DNA from: Coriobacteriales bacterium
GTDB lineage: Bacteria; Actinomycetota; Coriobacteriia; Coriobacteriales; UBA8131
DNA length: 34,759 nucleotides
Assembly: GCA_031268525.1 (NCBI GenBank)
Contig: JAIRXA010000085.1
Coordinates: 1-34,759, forward strand
Reading direction: 5' to 3'
The stretch's first letter is position 1, and every line of letters begins with the position of its first letter. Below are positions 23,778 to 31,480 of the stretch, piece by piece. Below the pieces are notes generated by a model. It did no database searches, was not told where the DNA came from, and saw only the letters and a program-made list of their open reading frames with translations. Both the position numbers and the translations under genes were made by a program.

Positions 23778-25582
23778 GCCTTCTTTCTGCTCTTACCCTT
23801 GCGGCCAGTTTTTCCGTCAGTTTTGTCTCCGGGCTGGTTGGGCTGGTCGCCTCCCGGCTTCTCAGTTTGCGCAGCGCTGGTCTTCTGCGTTTTCTTATGC
23901 CTCACATCCTGCCGCTTCGCTTCTAAAAACGACAAGTCGTCCCATGAGATCGAGGTGGTGCTGTCAGCCTGTTGAGACTTTGGCTCCACCTTGGCTTCTT
24001 TGTCTTGAGCAGGCGGGGTTTTACTCTCTGGTGCAGTCATGCTGGCAAGCATGTCTGCAAGTTCTTGGACGGTGCCCGTATCAGTACCACTGCCCTCGAT
24101 TTGTGCGCGGACGGTCTCTATTTTCTTCTTTTGGCTCTGCTTGGGCTTGGCACTTTTTGTATCGACCTCTTTGCCATCCCTCCGCCGCCAGATGCCCTCT
24201 TCTACCATGCGTTTGCGTATCTGTGTCGCCGTGGTGTCATCTTGCGCTTTTGGCGCAAGTGGTACAGAGACGACAACGGGCTTAAGCTCCCTGTTGTCGA
24301 ACAAGAGCCTGACCATCGCTTTGTAGCGCCCGATGTGGCGCACAGAGTCGATGTCGATGTCAAACTGGTCGGCAATCACTCGTGCATCATTGGCTCCCAC
24401 CCTGAAGCAGGCGATGGTGCCAACGTTGCCGAGGACGGCCTCCAGGAGAGAATGGTCCTGGCTTCCGGTGTGTAGATTAAAACGGATCAGCTGGCGGATG
24501 TTCTGGTTTGCGAGGATAAAGCCGCAGCCGAACTTGCGTGCCTCAGCCAACAACACAGCGAAGTCTGGGGTTGCGAAACGCTGGAACTCGTCGATGTACA
24601 CGTAGTGCTTACGCAATGGTTCGTCGCCTTTGAGGCACCGCTTCATGATGGCGTTCTTGATAAGCGCTACAAAATACGAGCCTATGAAGTCCGCTACACT
24701 GGTGCCAACGAGAGCCTCGGGTATCTTAACGATGAGTATCTTGCCGTTCTCGATAATCTCCTCAATGTCGATAGTTGTCTTGCCGCCGCCGAGAAAGAAG
24801 CGCAGCGTGGGGTCGGACACCCACTCGTGTATTTTAGAGAGGAACCAATGGATGGTGGAATCCCAATCGCTGTCACGACGGGAGCGTTTCTCCAGGTTCC
24901 ACTGTTCAACCAGACGCGTGCTCTTGATGGACTTCAGCGCATCGCCCAGATGGGCATCGTTGATGCTCAGAGCTTCAACCTCGGTAATGCTGCGCTCGAA
25001 TGGATAGCCGGGGTCCATGATGGTCTCCAGGCGCAAGCGCATAAGCTCTTCGCCACGAGGGCCGTAGTAACCTTCTGGCATCCTGCTGGATATCAGGGCG
25101 TTGAGGGTTTGCACAACAAGTGTCTTTTTTGCTTCATCGTTACAGTCAGCGTTCAAGAGATTGATTATCGGAAGGTACTCAGTGTTGGAGAAGTCCGCCA
25201 ACACTACGTCATTGAGGCGGTTTGGTGGAATTTTGGCCAATATCCTGTCGGCGGTCTTGCCGTGGGGGTCAATGAACGTAATCCCGTTGCCTTGGTTGAT
25301 ATCCTGCATTCCTGCATACTCAAACAAGTTGCTTTTGCCAGTTCCGGTCTTCCCAAAAAACCATGTTTGCTGCAATCTGTCTTCGGGAAACTGCCTGCAT
25401 TCCAGAATCTCTCCATGACTGAGGTAGTGCCCCAGGCTGACTCCCAAATCCAGGGTGTCCAACTCGTTTTTGAGATTGGAGTCCAGATTATAGCTGTCGC
25501 TTGTTTCTTTGCGATTCACTCTCTTGCCGCCTCTCCTGCTGATCTCTGAGTCGTTGATGAGTATTGTTTCAAAATCCCTCAT
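23774..25582 (-). CDS. HerA/VirD4-like ATPase
   Basis: This 602-residue protein belongs to the FtsK-HerA-VirD4 family of ring ATPases that pump DNA or protein. Walker A is FFGKTGTGKSNL (75-86), then ITFIDPHGKTADRILAKIP (101-119), typical of TraG/VirD4-like members, Walker B YVYIDEFQRF (327-336), and ILANQN (356-361). No membrane helices are seen, so it is a soluble type rather than a classical coupling protein. The C-terminal 160 residues are low complexity, ending in a basic KGKSRKK. No relaxase or mating-pore genes are in the window, which argues for a conflict-system role over conjugation. No strong ribosome site precedes the ATG. Confidence 0.85.
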   Translation of the reverse strand: MRDFETILINDSEISRRGGKRVNRKETSDSYNLDSNLKNELDTLDLGVSLGHYLSHGEILECRQFPEDRLQQTWFFGKTGTGKSNLFEYAGMQDINQGNGITFIDPHGKTADRILAKIPPNRLNDVVLADFSNTEYLPIINLLNADCNDEAKKTLVVQTLNALISSRMPEGYYGPRGEELMRLRLETIMDPGYPFERSITEVEALSINDAHLGDALKSIKSTRLVEQWNLEKRSRRDSDWDSTIHWFLSKIHEWVSDPTLRFFLGGGKTTIDIEEIIENGKILIVKIPEALVGTSVADFIGSYFVALIKNAIMKRCLKGDEPLRKHYVYIDEFQRFATPDFAVLLAEARKFGCGFILANQNIRQLIRFNLHTGSQDHSLLEAVLGNVGTIACFRVGANDARVIADQFDIDIDSVRHIGRYKAMVRLLFDNRELKPVVVSVPLAPKAQDDTTATQIRKRMVEEGIWRRRDGKEVDTKSAKPKQSQKKKIETVRAQIEGSGTDTGTVQELADMLASMTAPESKTPPAQDKEAKVEPKSQQADSTTSISWDDLSFLEAKRQDVRHKKTQKTSAAQTEKPGGDQPNQPGDKTDGKTGRKGKSRKKA

Positions 25583-25768
25583 TGCGACGGAATTTCTGAT
25601 GCTTTTCTGCCATGTACCTGCTTATCTCGATAATTCGGCTATACTATTCCATTGAAGGCAAGCACACGGTCATGCATGTAGCATTTTCATGTTTTCACGT
25701 CTGGTGCTTTCGGAATGTAGATGAGTTAAACGAATTGAAGAAGGCGTACCAATCGGAGGGCCGGGGAA
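25583..25768. promoter_or_regulatory. Divergent promoter region of the HerA and 697-residue protein genes
   Basis: These 186 bases lie between divergent genes. On the plus strand TATACT at 25640-25645 is a good -10 candidate, though the matching -35 is weak. GGAGG before the ATG at 25769 is the ribosome site of the plus-strand gene. No RNA gene or long repeat is seen. Confidence 0.3.
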
Positions 25769-27862
25769 ATGCCGAACGAAGAACGTGCAGAATCATTACA
25801 GAACCCGAATGACAACAATCCTGAAGCCAACGCGCTTGAATTCGAAGAAGCCGATCTGCCGGGAGCGCCAGGCGGAGAGGCGTATTTCAGAAAGTCCTTT
25901 GATAGGATGGGGAATCCGACGCAGGCAGCCATGCGTAGCCAGTATGAAGAAGCTTTCACAACCCCCGAAGAAACCCTCGAGTGGTTAGAGGGACTACCTA
26001 CCAGGGGGCACAATGCTTCAGAGAAGATGAAAGAGCTCGTTAATGAGAAACACTCAACTCTCTTTACTGCCATAGAACTCGCGTGCAAAAACGATAACGC
26101 CGCCTATGTTGAGACTCTCGTCGCATTGATCAGGGCTACAGCAGGGAATGACACGGCGGACGCAATGCGAGCAAACATTAGGAACTGGATTGCCGGAGAG
26201 AGTTGTCCCACCATAGAAACTCAGGCTTTCATACTCTGCTTCGCATTGCAGCTGGACGCCCTTGAGGCACAGGACTTCCTACAAAAAGCCTGCTATATGA
26301 ATGTCTATAACTTCAGGAAGACGAAGCACATTTTTTACAGCCTTGGCCTTCAGTTTGGGCTAACATACGATGGCACGGAATCAATCCTCATCAGATACCT
26401 GCATAAAACCATTTCGGCAGAGCAGAAAGAGGCGCTCCAAAACGGCGAAGCGTTGAAGTATATATTCTCCACCACACAGGGCGATGCGAAGATAAAAAAG
26501 TTCTGGGAATTTCTTATCCACAACAAAGATCTATTATCCGATACGTCGCCAGGTGCACATTTTTTGGCGTTATTGCAAGCATTACTGGCGAGTACTCCTC
26601 TGGCAAAAGAATGCCTAAAGCAGGTAGATCTCAACGCCGTTGTCGGCAATTCGTCTGAATGGATTGCAGGTTCTGACTTCGATGCGGTTTTCTCCGTAAT
26701 TGAAGACCAGAAGAGACGGGGCTCGCTCATCCGTTACCTCGACGAGCACTTTCTGCAAGGCCTCTCTCAGTATTGTGGCACACTACCACCGGAGACCGTT
26801 GCTGCAGTTTACGAGACTGCCTTTTCAAGAGTGTGGAATAACGCCGACTACATGATAAGAGTATATTACGACCTTGTAGCGCGCGATAACGCGCACAGAT
26901 ACGCGCCGAGAGGCGGGGGTACAACGCGAGCGCACGAGGCTGTCATGGATGTTGTGTTGAGAGGCGAGTATAGAGACCCGGATCTCTACGAAACGATAGA
27001 CACCATTCGTTACAAGCTGGTAGATTTACGCAACGAGCAGGATGACGTCGCAAGCCTACAAAATGAAATAGATGGCGCCCTGGATGAGATGGCCACACTT
27101 ATTGGTGGCTTATTGAGGGTGAGTTCGAAGAGCTTCATTGGCTACAGCAAAACTGCATACCAAAGGTACCTCTGGTATAGGATCAGGTTAACAAAGCAGA
27201 TAATCAGGGAATCCTCGGAAACAACAATGCCCCCGTCACCCGCAGGCGAGAGCATCGACGAGAACACCGTGGACTTGAAAGTCTTAGAAAGCTACGCCGA
27301 AGCTCTGCAAGAGCACGGCAAGGTTTCCGACCCCGAATTCGTCTTCAACCTGTATGGTAAATACGCCAACCTCACTCTACGGGCAAATGGCGAGCGACGA
27401 GACCGAAGTGAAAAAGAGATTGACATCAAGCTATTGGCACAAGCGGGCATCGAAGAGATGCCTGCAATAAATTATTTCTCGCGGGTACGAAAGAACCCGG
27501 CAACGCTTACAACAAGTGAGTGGGGCAGAAGCATTCTCTTTCTTTTCTATTTCTATGGTTTTGTCTCAGATAGCTACATCAGAGAGCTGGCAATAGAAAA
27601 GTTTTATGATGAGCACCCAGGGCTGGCAGGAGCAGAGGGCATTAGTCACGAGAATTATCTTTCATTTTATTATGGACTCTGCAAACTTGCCTATGATTGT
27701 GGCCTTGCGATACCGTATCCGAGAAGGCGATTTGACGCACTGCTACTGAGGGCAGCTGCAGAGCTGGATAACCGGAACAATGGCGATGACCAGCCGCTGG
27801 TGTACTTTGGTGAGCTTATTGAGTACGTTTACGATACTGATTCGGAGCGATATGATGCCTGA
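25769..27862 (+). CDS. Unrecognised 697-residue helical protein
   Basis: I do not recognise this protein. It looks soluble and mostly alpha-helical, with no membrane segment or signal peptide. The first 40 residues are acidic and disordered. The region about 100-200 has repeated helices around CFALQLDALEAQDFLQKA and FYSLGLQFGL, a pattern seen in some uncharacterised proteins of Gram-positive bacteria. The region about 400-500 has many Asp/Glu/Arg residues and may be coiled coil. The last part is Tyr/Phe-rich (ILFLFYFYGF). The next gene's start overlaps its end, so it is translated with the pseudokinase and may be its target or effector. No nuclease or other catalytic motif could be identified. 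Confidence 0.7.
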   Translation: MPNEERAESLQNPNDNNPEANALEFEEADLPGAPGGEAYFRKSFDRMGNPTQAAMRSQYEEAFTTPEETLEWLEGLPTRGHNASEKMKELVNEKHSTLFTAIELACKNDNAAYVETLVALIRATAGNDTADAMRANIRNWIAGESCPTIETQAFILCFALQLDALEAQDFLQKACYMNVYNFRKTKHIFYSLGLQFGLTYDGTESILIRYLHKTISAEQKEALQNGEALKYIFSTTQGDAKIKKFWEFLIHNKDLLSDTSPGAHFLALLQALLASTPLAKECLKQVDLNAVVGNSSEWIAGSDFDAVFSVIEDQKRRGSLIRYLDEHFLQGLSQYCGTLPPETVAAVYETAFSRVWNNADYMIRVYYDLVARDNAHRYAPRGGGTTRAHEAVMDVVLRGEYRDPDLYETIDTIRYKLVDLRNEQDDVASLQNEIDGALDEMATLIGGLLRVSSKSFIGYSKTAYQRYLWYRIRLTKQIIRESSETTMPPSPAGESIDENTVDLKVLESYAEALQEHGKVSDPEFVFNLYGKYANLTLRANGERRDRSEKEIDIKLLAQAGIEEMPAINYFSRVRKNPATLTTSEWGRSILFLFYFYGFVSDSYIRELAIEKFYDEHPGLAGAEGISHENYLSFYYGLCKLAYDCGLAIPYPRRRFDALLLRAAAELDNRNNGDDQPLVYFGELIEYVYDTDSERYDA

Positions 27863-29300
27863 AAATCGTCATGAGACAGCACAGGCACTGGGCGAAGTGG
27901 CCGTAGACAGCTACGAAGCGAACCCCTCTCTGCGCTTCGACAGCATAAAACAAGACTACTGGAAACGGGAGAGCCTGTTTTCGTTTGCGCGGGAAAAGTA
28001 TCCAGATACAGACCTCTATAACTACTCTGTCGATGTTGAACGGAACATCAGAATTGATCCCATCAGGGCAGCAAGTAGTCTACGCTTGGCGCTTGAAACA
28101 TTTGTCGCGATTATTCTTAAGGACAATAACATCTCCGTATCAATAAACTATTCATTTAACAATCTGTTTGAGAAGTTAAAGGACGCACTGCACTTAGATG
28201 TGAGAGCGCAGGGTTTCTTGCATAGGATGAAAGAGGGGCAAAAGAAAACGATAAATTGGCCAGATGAGTATAACAGCAATTTTAAGCGCCTGAGAGCATT
28301 GACGAACGCAGCACATCATATTGAGGACACCAAAAAAGACACCGATGCGAAATTGATGACCGAGCAGAATGTGGCGTATGCTGCGCGCGTATATTACTTG
28401 GAATTATGCAAATACGCACAACTTTATCCTGTGAACGCTATCTCATGGCCAATCGGTGACTTCTACGAACTCAAGAAACTTGCCAAGAATGCAGCGCCTT
28501 TAAACAGAATAGAAGTCCTGTCTGCCAAAAGGAGTATTTCTGCGCCTGGTTTAGATTCTCATGCGATTCTTTACGTGTATTCCCATAGAGGAGAGGGGCT
28601 GAGCGACGGCATCATCAACCGCCAGGGAATTGTCAAGGATATTGAGCGGAGCTCCGGGCTTAACCCCATTGTACCAAACGTAGAGGTTGTGGCCGACACA
28701 TACGATAGCAAGATACTGGCATATACCTTCGCCACGGAACCAATTGTGCTCTTGCCCGACAGCTTTGACTTGGAGCTTTCAGACGCCGAATACTGTGAGT
28801 TATTCACGAGAATTGCTGCAGGACTCGCGGCTCTGCAGGATTCGTCGCCCCCGGTTTTTCATCGAGCGATATCTCGATATGCTGTGGTTTTTGAAAAGAC
28901 TTCAGCCGGACGCTATCTGCCAAAGTTGATCAATTTCAACCTTGCGAAAGTCGAGGGGTTGGCAGGAACTGTAGGGCCAGATCTGAAGGGAGTTCTTATT
29001 TCTAACGCATATAAACCACCTGAACTGCACCTTGATACTTCTTGCACGGATGAGATGGGCCAAAGTAAGCTAAATGTCGATTGGGGCAAATACGATGTTT
29101 ACGCCTTAGGAGTTCTCTTTCTTGACGTTCTTAACAGGCTTACGGGTACCGTTACCTTGGCTCAGGCAAAGAAGCTCCATCCTCCTGCAGCGGATGGATT
29201 ATCAGAGGACTTCTATTACTTACTTGAGAAGATGGTTGATCCTGCACCGGAGAATCGGCCAAATATGACGATGGTAGCCAAGCAATTGGCTCAGCCCTGA
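27855..29300 (+). CDS. HEPN/DUF4145-like domain fused to a pseudokinase
   Basis: The 481-residue protein has two parts. Residues about 68-190 (RAASSLRLALETFVAIIL ... LRALTNAAHHIED) resemble DUF4145/HEPN helical domains, though a clear RX4-6H ribonuclease motif is not evident. Residues about 215-481 have a kinase fold: the loop near HRAISRYAVVF (336-346) lacks the catalytic Asp and Asn, DFG is replaced by NFN (360-362), and PPEL plus DVYALGVLFLDVL (388-426) mark the C-lobe. It is therefore probably catalytically dead and acts as a sensor or scaffold for the next gene, an active-looking kinase. The ATG at 27855 has GGAG seven bases upstream; the ATG at 27852 is also possible. Confidence 0.75.
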   Translation: MPENRHETAQALGEVAVDSYEANPSLRFDSIKQDYWKRESLFSFAREKYPDTDLYNYSVDVERNIRIDPIRAASSLRLALETFVAIILKDNNISVSINYSFNNLFEKLKDALHLDVRAQGFLHRMKEGQKKTINWPDEYNSNFKRLRALTNAAHHIEDTKKDTDAKLMTEQNVAYAARVYYLELCKYAQLYPVNAISWPIGDFYELKKLAKNAAPLNRIEVLSAKRSISAPGLDSHAILYVYSHRGEGLSDGIINRQGIVKDIERSSGLNPIVPNVEVVADTYDSKILAYTFATEPIVLLPDSFDLELSDAEYCELFTRIAAGLAALQDSSPPVFHRAISRYAVVFEKTSAGRYLPKLINFNLAKVEGLAGTVGPDLKGVLISNAYKPPELHLDTSCTDEMGQSKLNVDWGKYDVYALGVLFLDVLNRLTGTVTLAQAKKLHPPAADGLSEDFYYLLEKMVDPAPENRPNMTMVAKQLAQP

Positions 29301-29306
29301 AAGCCT

Positions 29307-30938
29307 GTGATTATTGTGAGCCATTCGACATCCTCATACTTCATTGTCGGCGACTCCCGCCAAGGCCAAGAACTGAGCTCCAAAACGCCGCCCCTCAATC
29401 TTGACGGTACTGAGGTGCAGATAGGTGGGCTGATCGGCGTTGGCACAAGCTGCCTGGCATACGACGGTAAGACCGTTGGTTTGAGCGAGCGCGTGGTGGT
29501 CAAGGAGTGGTTTCCCCGTGATCTCGCCGCCTGCAAAGCCCTGAAGCGCGATACGTCTTCTTCCTGCCTTATCGCCGACGCAGAAGTGATGAAGGACATC
29601 GAAGGCGATGAGCTCCGGAAAGGATTCGAAAAGAGCTTCATCAAGTGGCTTGAATACCAGAGAGAAGCCCCCCGTTTTACCCTCTGGCCGGAGCTGCACC
29701 CCCTTGGTGATACGGTCTACCTCCTGACAAAGCTCGGAGGGGAGGGTATGTCGCTGTCACAGTCCCGCGCGGACCTCCTGAAAAAGGATTGTTCGCGCGA
29801 ATCCCTGTGCTCGGTGCTCGAAGTTACGATTTCCCTCCTCAACAGGCTGCAGCCCTTGCACACGGCCGGACTCCTGTACATCGACGTCAAACCCGAAAAC
29901 ATCCTGCTGTTCAGCACAGACAAGACGCCTGGCGAGAGCAGGGCGGTGGCCCTGTTCGACTTTGACTCCACGGCGAGCCTCACCGATATACAGAATGGGT
30001 CTGTCATCCTCCGTCCCACGGCAGGGTGGGCACCCCACGAAGCTTGGGAGCCGACCCAGCCCGAGAGCGTGAACTTCTGCACAGACCTATACGGCGTGGG
30101 GCGCGTCCTGCTGTGGTTATTGGGTGTGGAGCCGTCAGCAGACGGAGCGGACTGCCTTGGCGAGAACTTTATACGGACGAACATCGGGGCTTACCTCGGT
30201 CGGTTTGCCAGCACCGAGTTTTCTACGAGTGCCTGCAACACCATAATTGTGGCCTTGGCGAAGGTGTTGGCAAATGCGCTACGGCACGACACCAAAAAGC
30301 GCTATCAGAGCATCGCTGAGATGCGTGCGGCCCTGATAGCCGTCCGTGAAGGCTTGGGAACGTACCATGCCGAACCTGAGCCCAACGATGATGAGCTGCA
30401 TGAGTTTAAAAGGCGCTTTGACAACATGGAGGAATTAATCCGCACTGCATTCGATAATGTCAGTCGGCAGCTCCAAAAGAGCACGACAGAGATTATTCAA
30501 GAAGTACAAAAGACGCCGGAACAGGCGTATCAGGGGGCATATCAGGGGGCAATCGATGCGGGGAAAGCAACTTCTGGCCATGGCGATCTCGACACGCAAG
30601 CCCCCGATAAAAAGAGCTCGTTGCGGGTGGAAGCATCTGGCAACGGACTTGCTATACAGATTGAGGTAACAGATTCCGGCAATGACAGCACCCCCGGAAA
30701 GCCCGAAGAAAATACTGACCCGCCCAAAGCGGACCTCCCAACTGCTCTTCCAGAAAGGCCTTATCCCGCCTTGGACGAAAAAACTAATGAGCGCATATCG
30801 TCACTGATTAACAGCTTGGGTCAACACAGTGACGATTCGGATCCTGCTGCATCGTTGACAATTGAACTGCTTGACCAGAGAGTTGCGAACGACGAATCGA
30901 CTACGGCTCTTCAGGAATGGGTAGCTATCTATCTGTAG
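29307..30938 (+). CDS. Protein kinase with long disordered tail
   Basis: This 543-residue kinase has a glycine loop GLIGVGTSCLAY (41-52), a lysine in VVVKEW (66), an intact catalytic loop LYIDVKPENILL (190-201), metal site LFDFDS (DFD instead of DFG, 217-222) and an activation end WAPHEAWEP (241-249). It is likely active. Residues after about 355 are charged, with a coiled-coil candidate and an AYQGAYQGA duplication, and no membrane helix, so it is cytoplasmic. The start is GTG at 29307, six bases past the pseudokinase stop. Its end overlaps the convergent nitroreductase gene by ten bases. Pairing with a pseudokinase suggests regulated phosphorylation; targets are unknown. Confidence 0.85.
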   Translation: MIIVSHSTSSYFIVGDSRQGQELSSKTPPLNLDGTEVQIGGLIGVGTSCLAYDGKTVGLSERVVVKEWFPRDLAACKALKRDTSSSCLIADAEVMKDIEGDELRKGFEKSFIKWLEYQREAPRFTLWPELHPLGDTVYLLTKLGGEGMSLSQSRADLLKKDCSRESLCSVLEVTISLLNRLQPLHTAGLLYIDVKPENILLFSTDKTPGESRAVALFDFDSTASLTDIQNGSVILRPTAGWAPHEAWEPTQPESVNFCTDLYGVGRVLLWLLGVEPSADGADCLGENFIRTNIGAYLGRFASTEFSTSACNTIIVALAKVLANALRHDTKKRYQSIAEMRAALIAVREGLGTYHAEPEPNDDELHEFKRRFDNMEELIRTAFDNVSRQLQKSTTEIIQEVQKTPEQAYQGAYQGAIDAGKATSGHGDLDTQAPDKKSSLRVEASGNGLAIQIEVTDSGNDSTPGKPEENTDPPKADLPTALPERPYPALDEKTNERISSLINSLGQHSDDSDPAASLTIELLDQRVANDESTTALQEWVAIYL

Positions 30939-31480
30939 CCAAGCAGTATTGCTGAAATAATCGGATGTTCAAGGCTAAGAAGGTTGGCGATTTCCACCCT
31001 TGCCTCCAGCACGTCTCCAACCCACAGGCTTTTTAGCCCAAAGCCTGTTGCTGCAAGAAGCGCATTTTCAATCGCGGCGCCAATTGAAAGCAGGTCTGCT
31101 GGATGCGAGTCCTTGCCCACTCCTGTGGTTTGAGAGTCGCATGCTATCAACACAACAGGGGCCTGTACTATTGCATCTGCACTTTTCTCTACCCCATCGC
31201 GAATAGAACTCGCATTCGTAGGTGTCCGTGCTGCTTCATAGAGAATATGTGCGATTGCAACCTTAATCGACTGATCAGTTATTACCACAAACGACCAGGG
31301 CTTCCTGTCTTTGGCAGATGGTGCCTTGTCGGCAAACTCGATAATGCTTTTGATACTACGATTATCTAGACTCCTTGAGTTAAATCTACGTGTGCTTTTG
31401 CGAGTGGCAATGGCGTCAAAAACGCTCATGTCAGAAGATTGGTCTCGCTCGCTATCATTTTTGTCGCATGATGTCTTCAA
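30929..31480 (-). CDS. Nitroreductase-family protein
   Basis: The 183-residue protein fits the FMN-dependent nitroreductase fold: AIATRKSTRRFNSR (FMN phosphate-binding arginines), ADKAPSAKDRKPWSFVVI (the usual APSA-NxQPW-F motif), SIGAAIENALLAATGFGLKSLWVG and a short C-terminus ending AILLGYR. The family reduces nitro groups or flavins with NAD(P)H. The start at 31480 is TTG and overlaps the NTPase stop (TTGA), with GAGGAA upstream; an ATG at 31429 is the alternative and would give a more usual N-terminus. Coupled translation ties it to the NTPase gene. Its substrate is unknown, and it may serve a redox-sensing or effector role. Confidence 0.8.
   Translation of the reverse strand: MKTSCDKNDSERDQSSDMSVFDAIATRKSTRRFNSRSLDNRSIKSIIEFADKAPSAKDRKPWSFVVITDQSIKVAIAHILYEAARTPTNASSIRDGVEKSADAIVQAPVVLIACDSQTTGVGKDSHPADLLSIGAAIENALLAATGFGLKSLWVGDVLEARVEIANLLSLEHPIISAILLGYR

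Noticed and set aside
24605-25549. Plus-strand frame opposite the HerA-like gene
   Set aside because: It is antisense to clear Walker A and B motifs and has no recognisable domain.
23774-25582. Conjugative coupling protein of an integrative element
   Set aside because: There are no membrane helices, relaxase, mating-pore or integrase genes in the window, so conjugation is not supported.
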